A stretch of 64,000 bases of DNA from Pseudanabaena sp. BC1403 (GTDB taxonomy: Bacteria; Cyanobacteriota; Cyanobacteriia; Pseudanabaenales; Pseudanabaenaceae), in assembly GCF_002914585.1 (NCBI RefSeq), contig NZ_PDDM01000004.1, positions 186,001 through 250,000 of the forward strand. The letters run 5' to 3'. Of the stretch, positions 37,896 through 47,556 are shown in pieces. The number at the start of each line of letters is the position of its first letter. Position 1 is the first letter of the stretch. The translations under genes and the position numbers were made by a program. Under the pieces are notes generated by a model that saw only the letters and a list, made by a program, of their open reading frames with translations, was not told where the DNA came from and searched no databases.

Positions 37896-38900
37896 TTAGC
37901 GAATCGCAGGTTGCGCTTGATTCTGTTCTTGGATGAAAGATTGGTCTTGTCTGGCAGCTCTAAATGCTAACACAGAAAAACAAACGAGGGTTCCGAGCAG
38001 TGCTGAGCCTGTGGCTTGGTGAGCAATGGTGAGCGGTTCGACCTGTAGGTGTAGTTTATAAGTTGCATAGCCGATCGCTACCTGCACAATTACTAAACAA
38101 CCTGCGATCGTTGCCAAGCGGCGTAATTCAGGTGCGATATCCTTATTTAGCCATGCCGTCACCACCACCACGATACTTGCAAGGGTAGCTGGAATCACAC
38201 CAATCAAGTGTGCATTCAAAACAATGCACATATCCTGTGTAGCAAAGCATTGGTGTAATGCCCATTGAGAGGCAACCAATGCACCGAGAATACTTTGCAA
38301 ATAAACTAAAACTGCGGCTGTTAGACCAAGCCAAGGTAGTTTGGTTGACTTGCTTTGCAGATCAACCAAACTACCTTGATTGGTTAAAGCAGTAGCGATC
38401 GCTAACAAACTAGAGAAAAATAATAGCCCCGTTCCCAAATGAGCTGTGACAATATCAAACCTTAATAACTGCGTTACAGTCAGTCCGCCTAAAATCCCCT
38501 GAAAAACCACCAGAGATAATGATCCTGATGTCGCCCAAGGTAGCCATTTCGGCAAAGATTTGCGGAAGTACCAGCTTGCGCTAAACAAAACAATCGTGGC
38601 AAACCCAACCGAAGAGGCAACTAGACGATGAAACCATTCTAAAAATACTTGTAGATTCATTTGCTCTGCGGGCAGTACCGATCCATAGCACAGGGGCCAA
38701 TCGGGACAAGCTAAGCCTGCATTCATTACGCGAGTCGCACTACCGATCGCCATCACCATCCAAGTTGCGATCGCAATGCCAAGTGCCATGCGATGGATCA
38801 ATACAACTGGCTCTATAAATCGGTTTGTACTTTCAGAACTACTATGAGTAGAGGTTTCAGCAGCTTGCGCTGATTTATAAGAAGATAAAGAGTCAGTCAT
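37896..38900 (-). CDS. ctaA: Heme A synthase, COX15/CtaA family
   Basis: 334 aa, about eight membrane helices. Heme-ligand histidines sit in EWFHRLVAS, VTAHLGTG, LNAHLIGV and IAHQATGSA; an early Cys pair is in NAGLACPDWPLCYGS, typical of CtaA. It oxidises the methyl group of heme O to the formyl of heme A. First gene of a ctaA-ctaB pair. The N-terminus (about 35 polar residues, SAQAAETSTHSSSESTN) is longer than in most homologues. Confidence 0.94.
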   Translation of the reverse strand: MTDSLSSYKSAQAAETSTHSSSESTNRFIEPVVLIHRMALGIAIATWMVMAIGSATRVMNAGLACPDWPLCYGSVLPAEQMNLQVFLEWFHRLVASSVGFATIVLFSASWYFRKSLPKWLPWATSGSLSLVVFQGILGGLTVTQLLRFDIVTAHLGTGLLFFSSLLAIATALTNQGSLVDLQSKSTKLPWLGLTAAVLVYLQSILGALVASQWALHQCFATQDMCIVLNAHLIGVIPATLASIVVVVTAWLNKDIAPELRRLATIAGCLVIVQVAIGYATYKLHLQVEPLTIAHQATGSALLGTLVCFSVLAFRAARQDQSFIQEQNQAQPAIR

Positions 38901-39043
38901 GCAAATTTATGATGTTCAGGCTTTCTTCGTGAATCTTGATAAAACTCAACAGAAGTATTTGTAATAGTTAGAAATTATATTAAGAGCAGTTCTAGGTTTG
39001 GTTTGGAGATTTAACAATTTCTTCGCGTTAGGTATTTACACTG

Positions 39044-39080
39044 ATCTAAAAAAACACCGCAAAGCGGTGTTTTTTTAGAT
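39044..39080. terminator. Intrinsic terminator, loop AAA
   Basis: A perfect 17-bp stem, CACCGC-AAA-GCGGTG with seven A/T pairs, ending next to the stop of the Spy-like gene on the minus strand. Confidence 0.9.
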
Positions 39081-39081
39081 T

Positions 39082-39714
39082 TTATAGATTTGAGCGATCG
39101 CCTAGATTATCTAGACGTTTTTTTATACGATTTTCGATACGGTCTTTTATGCTCTCTTTGGGGCGATTTGACCGATCTTTTTGCATGATTTCATTGAGCT
39201 TCGAGCGCTGTTCTGGAGTCAAGATTTCGCGCATGGCTAACATTCTCTCGAAATGTTGCTTGCGTAATTCTTGTTGGAGGTTTAGCGCTTGATTATGCTT
39301 TGCCCGAATTACATCACTGCTTTCTGACCCTGCTAGTAAATCTCGTAACTCCGTATTCGCTTGACGGGATTGCTGCGCAAGCTCTCGAATACGAGTCAGA
39401 TCGCGATCTCGAATTGCCTTAAGCTTTTGTAACTGCTCAGTTGATAAATTTAATTGCTTGAGCATCCTGCCTGAAGGCATATCGCCACTTTCAGCACGAT
39501 CCTGACGATTTGGCATTTGGGCTAATATTTCCGAGTCTGATACTGGCTTGTTTTCAGGACTGGCTTGAGATTTAACTTGAGCTTTTTGAATTTGAGATTG
39601 CGCTGATTGCGCTGATTGCGATTGTAAGTTGGCATTACTAGCCCAAATAGCGCCACTAACTGCAACTACGGCGGAAGCGATCGCACAATATTGAAAAATT
39701 TTTGATTTAAACAT
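39082..39714 (-). CDS. Spy/CpxP-like (LTXXQ-motif) exported protein
   Basis: 210 aa from the ATG at 39712-39714, which has AGAGGAGA seven bases upstream; an earlier in-frame start would overlap the previous gene. A signal peptide (about 1-27) and a low-complexity Gln/Ser segment are followed by two LTxxQ-like repeats (LNLSTEQLQKL and ILTPEQRSKL). Most of the rest is long charged helices, with a basic C-terminus. The family acts as periplasmic stress chaperones or as sensors of envelope stress. Third gene of an ECF sigma operon, so probably its target or feedback component. Confidence 0.75.
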   Translation of the reverse strand: MFKSKIFQYCAIASAVVAVSGAIWASNANLQSQSAQSAQSQIQKAQVKSQASPENKPVSDSEILAQMPNRQDRAESGDMPSGRMLKQLNLSTEQLQKLKAIRDRDLTRIRELAQQSRQANTELRDLLAGSESSDVIRAKHNQALNLQQELRKQHFERMLAMREILTPEQRSKLNEIMQKDRSNRPKESIKDRIENRIKKRLDNLGDRSNL

Positions 39715-39730
39715 AATATTTCTCCTCTGT

Positions 39731-40177
39731 TTACTCATAGTCAAGAGGTGATAAATCACTCAAAAGCTGTGTATCTGTTGAAGTAGTTGCGGTATTAACC
39801 GCTTGATAGGTCGTGTCATCGGTCATATTCCAACTGCTGATCAGCGACTGCTCGATCTCAGTTTTTTCTGATTCACTAATACTGGCAACTTGATACTGTG
39901 AGCGATTAGTTACCCAATTAAACGTAATCCCTGTAGCGATCGCGACGGGGAGCAATAACGCCCAAGGTAGCCAACGCCGTAAATTTGCGTTAGAAGATTT
40001 TGGCGATCGCTGTGGATATTTACTGATTTCAGCAAATAGCTGTTTCTCAAAATTTGGGGCTGGAAGAGGGGCGATCGGTTTATTTTGTTTGAGAAAAGAC
40101 AATAAGGAGTCATCAGAATTTTCACTAGGGTCTTCGCCAAAGTGTTCTGGAAAATCTTGAGAATATTTGTTTTTCAT
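39731..40177 (-). CDS. Putative membrane anti-sigma factor
   Basis: 148 aa. A cytoplasmic acidic N-terminus (about 1-65), one membrane helix (about 69-88, LPWALLLPVAIATGITFNWV) and a short extracytoplasmic tail. No HxxxCxxC zinc motif. The four-base ATGA overlap with the ECF sigma gene and the single-helix topology are typical of anti-sigma factors; direct sequence evidence is weak. Confidence 0.65.
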   Translation of the reverse strand: MKNKYSQDFPEHFGEDPSENSDDSLLSFLKQNKPIAPLPAPNFEKQLFAEISKYPQRSPKSSNANLRRWLPWALLLPVAIATGITFNWVTNRSQYQVASISESEKTEIEQSLISSWNMTDDTTYQAVNTATTSTDTQLLSDLSPLDYE

Positions 40178-40785
40178 AACTCGACGCCTTGCGCTTCTAA
40201 AAACTTTTTGATGGCACTACGGGCATGAAATAACCGTGATTTCACCGTGCCGACAGGAATAGATAAAATTTCGGCGATATCTTTTTGCGGTAACTCCTCT
40301 AGATCATGCAGAACCAATACGGCGCGATGATCTTCGCTTAGTTTTGCTAAACCGCGTTGCATTAGGTCTTGATAATGCATTTGGGTTAAGCTCGGTTGCA
40401 AATCACTCTCACGGGCGATCGCATCGTCAGCAAGATTTTCTAGTTGCTCATCTTCGACAGAGATATTTCGCGATCGCATTTTGGCTAGAGCTTTACGGCG
40501 ATCGCTTGCCACATTAAATGCGATTCGATAGAGCCACGTCGAAAACTGGGCTGACTGCCGAAACTTAGATAGTCCTTTCCATGCCCGTAAAAACACATCC
40601 TGCACCAAATCATCTAGCCCATCGGAGCCACATAGCTGGTAGAGCGTTGAGCGCACCTTGTGATGATGACGTTGATACAGTTTTTTAAAACCATTGGGAT
40701 CACCCTGCAAACAAGCTTGCACAATCGCGAGATCGGGATCGGTCTGGGGTGATTCTCTGATATCTGTTTTTACCGCTCTGAACAT
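40174..40785 (-). CDS. ECF-type RNA polymerase sigma factor
   Basis: 203 aa. Sigma region 2 at about 35-100 (FKKLYQRHHHKVRSTLYQLC, DDLVQDVFLRAWKGLSKFRQ, FSTWLYRIAFNVASDRRK). Region 4 at about 140-195 (LSEDHRAVLVLHDLEELPQKDIAEILSIPVGTVKSRLFHARSAIK). It would direct polymerase to a stress regulon. The order sigma, membrane anti-sigma, Spy-like protein matches my recollection of the SigH-type locus in Synechocystis, but the symbol is not assigned here. Confidence 0.93.
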   Translation of the reverse strand: MFRAVKTDIRESPQTDPDLAIVQACLQGDPNGFKKLYQRHHHKVRSTLYQLCGSDGLDDLVQDVFLRAWKGLSKFRQSAQFSTWLYRIAFNVASDRRKALAKMRSRNISVEDEQLENLADDAIARESDLQPSLTQMHYQDLMQRGLAKLSEDHRAVLVLHDLEELPQKDIAEILSIPVGTVKSRLFHARSAIKKFLEAQGVEL

Positions 40786-40899
40786 CTATGGCGAACATCC
40801 ATATGAGCATCTATACTTATTTAGACAATATTGGCAGGTGTAACTTATTTCTAAGTTATTAGTTTTGACTGCCACAACCTTAAATAGGTTCAACCCACA

Positions 40900-41400
40900 A
40901 TGTCTGCTGTTAGTTCTGTATTAATTCCTATTATTAAACTATGGTTGCGATCACAGGTCGAGCATATCGAAACCATCGAAATTGCGATCGCTGGCAAAAG
41001 TCGTCAAATTTTAAGCGGTGATATCCCCAAAGCCACAGTCATCGGGGTGGGGGCTAAATATAAAGGCTTAGCGATCACCAATATTGATTTATGCGCCGAA
41101 GCTATTCATCTAAATATTTCTCAAATTATCAAAGGTGAGGCATTACGATTACTTGATCCCATCCACGTCACAATGGATGTAGAGCTTTCGTCCGAGGATC
41201 TGCAAAGTTGCCTCAAGTCACCGATTTTCTTAGAAGCGATCGCTACTGAGACACCTCCCGTAGCCAACAGCGATCAGGAGATTCACGCATTACTAGAAGC
41301 CCTTGTGCATAAACTTGGTGATGAATTTACACTCCATGAACTAGCGATCGCTGATGGCGGGGCAAGGTGTCGTGGTGAATTTGCGATCGCCGCAACTTAA
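40900..41400 (+). CDS. DUF2993 (LmeA-like) lipid-binding family protein
   Basis: 166 aa. IEIAIAGKSRQILSGDIPKATVIGVGAKYKGLAITNIDLCAEAIHLN is the recognisable DUF2993 core, followed by SSEDLQSCLKSP. The protein is shorter than the usual 220-250 aa, ending after the first half of the C-terminal beta region. No signal peptide. The family has a TULIP-like lipid-binding fold; the ligand is unknown. Divergent from the sigma operon, with about 115 bp between. Confidence 0.75.
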   Translation: MSAVSSVLIPIIKLWLRSQVEHIETIEIAIAGKSRQILSGDIPKATVIGVGAKYKGLAITNIDLCAEAIHLNISQIIKGEALRLLDPIHVTMDVELSSEDLQSCLKSPIFLEAIATETPPVANSDQEIHALLEALVHKLGDEFTLHELAIADGGARCRGEFAIAAT

Positions 41401-41465
41401 AGCCGAAAAAAGCCCGTGGCGGCGACAGCTATATGATTAATCTAAGCCCTCTGTACTCCCCATAA

Positions 41466-41987
41466 ATGTCCCTTGTCAATTTTGTAAATAAATTTCAGCA
41501 GTTTGTCTTGATTGTGGTCATCAACTTCGCATATATAGCGATCGCGATCCAGCCTACTTGGGCGGCAGAATTTGCAGTGAGAGTTTTTGACGGAGATAAC
41601 ATCACTCTTGTTGATCGCGGCATCAAAACTAAGGTTCACCTTGCCTGTATTGATGCGCCTGAATTAATGCAATCCGAGGGACAACATGCTCGCAAAGTGT
41701 TACAAAACATTCTTGACGATGAAGAGGTTTATATAAAAGTATTCAAAAAAGATAAATTTGGGCGTTATACTGCCGAAGTTTTAGCGGGTGGACAAAATGC
41801 TAACAAAGTTATGGTGTCTCTGGGGCTAGCCCATTATGATCCCCTTCAAGAAAAGGATTGCCAAGGCTATGAGGCGATCGAAGCACAAGCGCAGAGCGAT
41901 CGCTTAGGCGTTTGGGTAAATGGTACTAATGTGATGCTGCCAAGCCAATTTCGGCGCGAAAATAAATTATTAGGTGTTGGCTATTAA
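41466..41987 (+). CDS. Exported staphylococcal-nuclease-like (TNase) protein, catalytic Arg replaced
   Basis: 173 aa. A signal peptide or N-terminal anchor (about 1-35, ending WAAEF) is followed by an SNase domain: FAVRVFDGDNITLVD, KVHLACIDAPELMQ, KDKFGRYTAEVL and later AQAQSDRLGVWV. In active nucleases the third motif reads VRLxxIDAPE with a catalytic Arg; here it is His (CAC). The Arg of FGRYTAE is present. Activity is therefore uncertain. Start ATG at 41466. Confidence 0.8.
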   Translation: MSLVNFVNKFQQFVLIVVINFAYIAIAIQPTWAAEFAVRVFDGDNITLVDRGIKTKVHLACIDAPELMQSEGQHARKVLQNILDDEEVYIKVFKKDKFGRYTAEVLAGGQNANKVMVSLGLAHYDPLQEKDCQGYEAIEAQAQSDRLGVWVNGTNVMLPSQFRRENKLLGVGY

Positions 41988-41990
41988 CCA

Positions 41991-42021
41991 CAAAAAAAGG
42001 AGCGCATAACGCTCCTTTTTT
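41991..42021. terminator. Bidirectional terminator
   Basis: AAAAAAAGGAGCG-CATAA-CGCTCCTTTTTTT between the convergent nuclease-like gene and the bS21 gene. Confidence 0.92.
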
Positions 42022-42023
42022 TA

Positions 42024-42215
42024 TTAACTATCGCGACGGCGAAAACGACCTCTACGCTTAGCATTTTCAGCCTTACGCTTACGTTTCTCGCCTGCGGTCT
42101 CATGGTACTGACAGCGACGAATATCTGCTAGTAAGCCAGCTTTCTGGATTTTTTTCTTAAATCGACGCAGAGCCGATTCAATCCCTTCATTTTCACCAAC
42201 GATTATTTGAGTCAT
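42024..42215 (-). CDS. rpsU: Small ribosomal subunit protein bS21
   Basis: 63 aa: [20 protein letters not shown], then [18 protein letters not shown] and a very basic tail ([20 protein letters not shown]). This is the normal length and pattern. It binds the 30S platform near the 16S rRNA 3' end and helps initiation. Confidence 0.97.
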   Translation of the reverse strand: MTQIIVGENEGIESALRRFKKKIQKAGLLADIRRCQYHETAGEKRKRKAENAKRRGRFRRRDS

Positions 42216-42354
42216 GCTTATTTGGGTAGCAAAGTATTGTTCTTAATTATGCTGTAGTTTGGCGCATTTTAATTTAGGCGACGGGTATCTAGTTTAGCAA
42301 ATCTAAGCCCAGATTGTAAAGTCTTATTTTTTTAGTCTCAAATCTAAGTTGGCT

Positions 42355-45108
42355 TTACGGCACAAAAATAGCTTTTAACATTCCTTCCTGCCGATCTGGA
42401 TGTAACTGAAATCCTAAATTGCGACAGATACTTTGCATTTTGTCATTGTTATTCAAGATATAACCAATGATCGCACTGAGTTTTTCTTCCTTACCAATCT
42501 CAATTAGTCTTCTTAACAACTCTGTGCCTAAGCCTTGATGCTGATAGCGATCGCTAACGATTAGTGCAAATTCGGCTTCGTTTGTACCATGTAACTTACT
42601 CAACCTTGCCACCGCCAAAATCTCATGCTCGGAAGTTTGCAGATTTTTAGAATCAGCGACTAAGAGCATTTCGCGATCGTAATCAATGAAGCAAATTCGA
42701 GTTAAGCGTTCATGAGCAATCCGCTGCTTGAGCTTAACCATGTGTGCATAACGCAAATAGACACTCTCTTCTGAAAGACTTTGGTGGAAATGCACCATAA
42801 GTGGCTCATCTTCAGGACGAATAGGGCGAATCGTGAGGCGATCGCCTTTTAGGGATTCCCACGGCTGCACATACTTAGAAGGATAGGGACGAATGGCAGG
42901 CGCAGGGCGTTTGGTAATATCTGCTGTGTGCATTACTACTCGCGCATCTAGAGCAATCATGCCATCAGGCGAAACCATGAGAGGATTGATATCAATTTCG
43001 CGAATCTGGGGCTGTTCAACGATTAATTGGCTGAAGTTAACCAATAATTGCTCAAGCTTTGCCAAATTAATCGCCTTTCTACCCCTAACTCCTTGCAAAG
43101 CTTGATAGATGCGAGTCTGTTCCATCATGCGCCTCGCAAGAGTTGTATTTAACGGTGGCAAGGCTAATGCGCGATCTTGAAAGATTTCTACAAGCTGACC
43201 ACCCATGCCAAAGAGCATCACTGCGCCAAACTGAGGATCAAGACTGCTACCTAAGATCAATTCATAGCCATCTGTCTTGACCATCGGTTGCACAGTTACA
43301 CCCAAAAAGGCTTGAGGATTTATAGCCCGAACTTTGGATGCGATCGCCATAAAAGCGCGAGTAACGGCTGCTGCATCTTCGAGATTAAGACGCACCCCAC
43401 CCACATCTGTCTTGTGAGTGATAATCTCGGAATGGAGTTTAAGAACAACAGGATAACCTAAACGATCAGCGATTTCTACAGCTTCCAGATCGCTCGTAGC
43501 GATTTCGGTTTGTACAGTGGGAATTCCATAGGCTGCGAGTAGTTTCTTGGATTCATACTCAGTTAACAGACTGCGATCGCTACTGATTGCTGGCGCTAAA
43601 ATCTGCTCGGCAAGAAGGCGATCGGGTGCGTACTGATCGGAATCCACAGGTAAAGAGGGAGTCTCATAAATACTACGCAGATTATAGGTATACCGCCACA
43701 TATAGTTAAACAGTCTGACGGCAGTATCTGGATAGGGATAGGTGGGAATATTGGCTTGATTGAGGATTTGCGTACCTGTGGCAATTTCGGCTCCGCCCAT
43801 CCAACTTGTTAAAACTGGTTTGCCTAATTGACTATAAGCCTTGAGCTTTTTCGCAGTCTGTGTAGGGTTTGTCATTGCTTGCGGAGTCAAGATTACGAGT
43901 AATCCATCGCTGTTGGGATCATTTGCCACAACCTCTAGGGTTTTAGCATAGCGATCGCTACTTGCATCGCCCAAAATATCGATGGGATTGTGATGGCTCC
44001 ATTGGGGAGGCAAAAATTGATCTAGCTGCTGCAATGTTTCTGGAGCTAGTTCAGACAATTCACCACCGCCACTGATCAGAGCATCCGTTGCGATCGCGCC
44101 AGGCCCCCCAGCATTGGTGACAATTGACAGACGATTTCCCTTAGGTCTTGGTTGTTTGGCGAGAATTTCTGCCATATCAAACAGATCAGAGATTGTATGT
44201 ACACGTAATACCCCACAACGACGAAATGCTGCATTTAGTACTTCATCGCTACCTGTCAAAGCACCAGTGTGTGAGGCGGCAGCTTTCGCCGCCGCTTCAG
44301 TATGCCCAACTTTCAATACAATAATCGGTTTATCCATCGCAACTTCACGGGCTGCCGATAGAAAGGCGTGAGCATCGCCAATTGATTCCATATATAAAAC
44401 TATACTGTGGGTATGAGGATCGTCACCGAGGTATTCAATCAAATCACCCCATCCTACATCCAGCATTGAGCCAATGGAAACGAAGGCACTAAATCCCACA
44501 TTTTCGCCTAGGCTCCAGTCCAAAATCGAAGTACAGAGCGCTCCACTTTGACTAATGAAAGCAACGTTACCCGCACGAGCGATCGTGCCCGCAAAGGTGG
44601 CATTTAGTCCTGCCAATGGATTCATGACTCCAAGACAATTCGGCCCAATAATTCGCATCCCCCCACTTCTTGCTTCAGTGAGAACTTGCTGTTCTAAAGC
44701 TGCTCCCGCCTCGCCAATTTCTTTGAACCCCGCTGAGACAATTATTGAGCCTTTTACCCCGACCGCCACACATTCACGAATCACCTGAGGAACTGTCGCC
44801 GCAGGTGTTGCAATTACAACTAGATCGACTACTTCGGGAACACTAGTGATATCTGGGTAGGACTTAATTCCCAATACGCTATGACGCTGCGGATTGACTG
44901 GAAAAACAGTGCCACCAAAGGGACTGCGTATTAAATTCCAAAGCAATGTTCTTCCTACACTTCCTTCTCGTTCACTTGCTCCAATCACAGCAACAGAGCG
45001 AGGACGAAAAATACAGTCAAGGGGATGCCGATGTCTTTTCCAAATATCATGTGCTGGATCGCCAGCACACATTTGATTTGTTAAATTATTTGTTGAAACT
45101 TTCTCCAT
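42355..45108 (-). CDS. Acyl/acetyl-CoA synthetase (ADP-forming) fused to GNAT acetyltransferase, Pat-like
   Basis: 917 aa. CoA-binding Rossmann domain about 30-160 ([22 protein letters not shown]); succinyl-CoA-ligase-like domains to about 480, with the phospho-His region [17 protein letters not shown]; an ATP-grasp domain about 510-720 ([25 protein letters not shown]-type); and a C-terminal GNAT domain about 755-917 ([20 protein letters not shown]). This is the architecture of bacterial protein acetyltransferases such as Pat/YfiQ, in which the synthetase part may be only regulatory. It probably acetylates lysines of metabolic enzymes with acetyl-CoA. Monocistronic. Confidence 0.9.
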   Translation of the reverse strand: MEKVSTNNLTNQMCAGDPAHDIWKRHRHPLDCIFRPRSVAVIGASEREGSVGRTLLWNLIRSPFGGTVFPVNPQRHSVLGIKSYPDITSVPEVVDLVVIATPAATVPQVIRECVAVGVKGSIIVSAGFKEIGEAGAALEQQVLTEARSGGMRIIGPNCLGVMNPLAGLNATFAGTIARAGNVAFISQSGALCTSILDWSLGENVGFSAFVSIGSMLDVGWGDLIEYLGDDPHTHSIVLYMESIGDAHAFLSAAREVAMDKPIIVLKVGHTEAAAKAAASHTGALTGSDEVLNAAFRRCGVLRVHTISDLFDMAEILAKQPRPKGNRLSIVTNAGGPGAIATDALISGGGELSELAPETLQQLDQFLPPQWSHHNPIDILGDASSDRYAKTLEVVANDPNSDGLLVILTPQAMTNPTQTAKKLKAYSQLGKPVLTSWMGGAEIATGTQILNQANIPTYPYPDTAVRLFNYMWRYTYNLRSIYETPSLPVDSDQYAPDRLLAEQILAPAISSDRSLLTEYESKKLLAAYGIPTVQTEIATSDLEAVEIADRLGYPVVLKLHSEIITHKTDVGGVRLNLEDAAAVTRAFMAIASKVRAINPQAFLGVTVQPMVKTDGYELILGSSLDPQFGAVMLFGMGGQLVEIFQDRALALPPLNTTLARRMMEQTRIYQALQGVRGRKAINLAKLEQLLVNFSQLIVEQPQIREIDINPLMVSPDGMIALDARVVMHTADITKRPAPAIRPYPSKYVQPWESLKGDRLTIRPIRPEDEPLMVHFHQSLSEESVYLRYAHMVKLKQRIAHERLTRICFIDYDREMLLVADSKNLQTSEHEILAVARLSKLHGTNEAEFALIVSDRYQHQGLGTELLRRLIEIGKEEKLSAIIGYILNNNDKMQSICRNLGFQLHPDRQEGMLKAIFVP

Positions 45109-45252
45109 GCCATTATCCTAAACCTAGATATCAATGCAATTTTCGCGATCAACAAATAGAAGTCAAGAAAAATCCCTACTCTATTTCTTTGACTTAGGAG
45201 AAAGGGCTAGGAGATAAGGGATTTTCTTGAGTCATTTAAGGCATGTTAAGTC

Positions 45253-45567
45253 TTAACTTACGACGAGAGCGATAAATATTGCCATTACTGTGAGCAAAAC
45301 AGCAAATACAAATTGAGATTTAGAGCGAAGTCTCTCTTCTGTAGTCAGAAGAGTAGGCTCTTCGACATACATCGGTGTCAGAATTGCGTAGTTATTCAGT
45401 AGTCCCTGATCATCTACGGTATAACCGCTTGAGATGGGAATACTTGGATTAGGGGTAGGTTCAAAAGTTGTTTCTGTAACTGCTTCTGGAACTTCTACGG
45501 AGGGTAGCTCACTGCTATCACTACGACTATCTGCTACCTTCATTTCTTTGCGATTGATGGTATACAT
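45253..45567 (-). CDS. Psb34/ssl1498-family light-harvesting-like membrane protein
   Basis: 104 aa. The C-terminal half GYTVDDQGLLNNYAILTPMY, then VEEPTLLTTEERLRSKSQFV and one membrane helix (about 80-103) ending LVVS, follows the pattern of the small ssl1498/Psb34 proteins that bind photosystem II assembly intermediates and share a site with Hlips. The N-terminal 45 residues (Ser/Glu/Pro-rich) are extra compared with the usual 55-60 aa. GAGGAA is ten bases before the ATG at 45565-45567. Identification is from memory of the family pattern. Confidence 0.62.
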   Translation of the reverse strand: MYTINRKEMKVADSRSDSSELPSVEVPEAVTETTFEPTPNPSIPISSGYTVDDQGLLNNYAILTPMYVEEPTLLTTEERLRSKSQFVFAVLLTVMAIFIALVVS

Positions 45568-45658
45568 ATCGGTGATTCCTCAATGAATAGTTTTATCTTT
45601 TCACTCTATAATTATACCATTTTCTCTGATGGCAGGATAAAAATAGACACTGAACAAA

Positions 45659-46462
45659 TCAAATATCGCTAGTTAAAATAAAGCGCCAATCACTTTCATC
45701 CATGCCATGACTGACCAAACTAGCGATCGCATTAGGAAACACACCCTGATTTGCAAGGGTAATCGCTAAATCATCACCCCTCGGCACACAGAACATATGG
45801 GTATATCCAGCGACGGGATCCGAAATCTCAGTAGGCAGACGATCGCCCCACTGTACATGTAGTAATGGCAATATGTCTCCATTACTTTTTAGTTTTAAAT
45901 CTTTAATACCTTTTAGAGAGAGATAGGAGATATTACCGCGATATTTAATGAGTATCGCTTCTAGCGATCGCATTACTTCCGCATCGACACTATAGATTCC
46001 CAATATAGACGAGCAGCGAAACCGCACTAGATTAAACTTCTCATAAACTCGCACAAGACGATTAGGTTTGCCATCACCTGCATTCATCGATATTGTATAA
46101 CCGCGATCGCATTCTCCTATACAGGAAGTCAAAGCATGATGCAAAATCCTCATCGAAAGATGTTGCCTCTGATAGTCAGGATGGACTTTTAAATCGCAGA
46201 GATACCAAGCTAAACGCACTGGTTGATCCTGACGGTAAGGCACTTGTCTTAATATTCCTGCGCCAACAGCCGCTACGCGATCGCCATCCAAAGCGGCAAA
46301 ATAATGGACATCGCCAAGGCGATCAAAAAAGGCAAAGTAATTATTTCCATGATCGAGTTGAAAGAAATCATTGGCCAAAGGGTAGAAAGCAGTTTGCTCG
46401 ATCGCTTCAATTCCCGATTGAAATAGAGAACGTTCTGCAAACTCAATGCGATGAAACTTCAT
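45659..46462 (-). CDS. GNAT-family acetyltransferase
   Basis: 267 aa. GNAT core at about 45-155: FAALDGDRVAAVGAGILRQV, then WYLCDLKVHPDYQRQHLSMRILHHAL (motif A, with QRQHLS in place of the usual Q/RxxGxG/A) and YEKFNLVRFR. The remaining 110 residues are not recognised. It overlaps the upstream DUF3419 gene by ATGA and is the last gene of the four-gene desaturase/HDO/BtaA-like operon. N-acylation of an amine made by the preceding transferase is an attractive but unproven role. Confidence 0.75.
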   Translation of the reverse strand: MKFHRIEFAERSLFQSGIEAIEQTAFYPLANDFFQLDHGNNYFAFFDRLGDVHYFAALDGDRVAAVGAGILRQVPYRQDQPVRLAWYLCDLKVHPDYQRQHLSMRILHHALTSCIGECDRGYTISMNAGDGKPNRLVRVYEKFNLVRFRCSSILGIYSVDAEVMRSLEAILIKYRGNISYLSLKGIKDLKLKSNGDILPLLHVQWGDRLPTEISDPVAGYTHMFCVPRGDDLAITLANQGVFPNAIASLVSHGMDESDWRFILTSDI

Positions 46463-47556
46463 GACTGAAACCCTACGACAACTTCACGATAGAAAAAAGA
46501 GCGATCGCTTGCAAGCAATTCCTGACTAAGTGAGCGATCAATCGTAATATGCTCTGCCATAATTGCTTCTAAATTATGATCGCCATTGAGTCTCCGTCCG
46601 ATGATCGCTCCGCCTGATTTTAGGCAAAGAACTATCTCATTCAGCATTTGATGGAGACTGCTCAGAGGCATCCAGTCTGAGATATTAGAAAACTGAATCA
46701 GGTCGAATTTTTCTGATGTGGCGAGTTGCTGAAGGCAATCAACAAAAGCGCCCTGATGTAGTTGCAATCGCTCTGTTCCTAATCTGTGAATATCATTTTG
46801 AGCAGATGCTTGGAGGTAAAGAGGAACTCCCTCGCCTGTGAGATTTGACGTATAGCGATCGCCACAGACTTGAGTTAAGAAATAATTCTCATTAGGGATA
46901 AAGCGCTGTAAGGCTTGGGCAAATACATCGGCAAAATGCTCGCCAAAGCTGCGATCCATCGAGTAGTTAACGGCAGCTTCGCCAAATGTCTGTATGAGGC
47001 GATCGCGCTCAAATACCTGCTCAAAAATATCGCGCCATCGTGGATGCTGAATAGCAACTAACGGTTCTTGCAAAGGTTCGATTCCAATCTGGGCAAACTT
47101 TTCTGCAAGTTGGTGAAATAGTTGCTCAAAACGTCCGACTCGGTTAACGCCAAACTCAATCTGTTCTGGTCTTACGTCCCAAAATGCCTTTGTGCTGAGT
47201 GGCAAATTTGAACTGAAGCTGGCATAGATGCTGAGCCAATCGCGATCGCTAGCAGATTTGTCAGCACCAATTAATTGCAATTGGTCATCTAAAGATAAAT
47301 GCAGTAAGGCTTGGCGACGTAGTTCGACGAGATGTAGTTGGGCGGGATTAAGATCTACTGCCTCGATTTTTGCGATCGCAGGGTTTGACAGCAAACTTAA
47401 GGCGGTGCAACCACCTGAAGCCACCAAAAGCACCCTTAATGGATTTTGTTGGCGCTTGGCTAACTCTTGGATTACGCGCAATTCAATCCGAGGATCTTCT
47501 CGCACTTGCGAGAAGGCTATTTCTGAGGTGATTTCCGAACTGGAGCTACAAGTCAC
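46459..47556 (-). CDS. DUF3419, BtaA-like S-adenosylmethionine 3-amino-3-carboxypropyl transferase
   Basis: 365 aa from the GTG at 47554-47556, which has GGAG eight bases upstream; a TTG ten codons earlier is a weaker alternative. Motifs: SEIAFSQVREDPRIELRVIQ, SAM loop VLLVASGGCTALSLL, acidic VDLNPAQLHLVELR, and late FDLIQFSNISDWM and GGAIIGRRLNGDH. BtaA moves the aminocarboxypropyl group of SAM to diacylglycerol in betaine-lipid synthesis, but no BtaB N-methyltransferase is here, so the product need not be DGTS. It overlaps the diiron oxidase gene by eleven bases and the GNAT gene by four. Confidence 0.8.
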   Translation of the reverse strand: MTCSSSSEITSEIAFSQVREDPRIELRVIQELAKRQQNPLRVLLVASGGCTALSLLSNPAIAKIEAVDLNPAQLHLVELRRQALLHLSLDDQLQLIGADKSASDRDWLSIYASFSSNLPLSTKAFWDVRPEQIEFGVNRVGRFEQLFHQLAEKFAQIGIEPLQEPLVAIQHPRWRDIFEQVFERDRLIQTFGEAAVNYSMDRSFGEHFADVFAQALQRFIPNENYFLTQVCGDRYTSNLTGEGVPLYLQASAQNDIHRLGTERLQLHQGAFVDCLQQLATSEKFDLIQFSNISDWMPLSSLHQMLNEIVLCLKSGGAIIGRRLNGDHNLEAIMAEHITIDRSLSQELLASDRSFFYREVVVGFQS

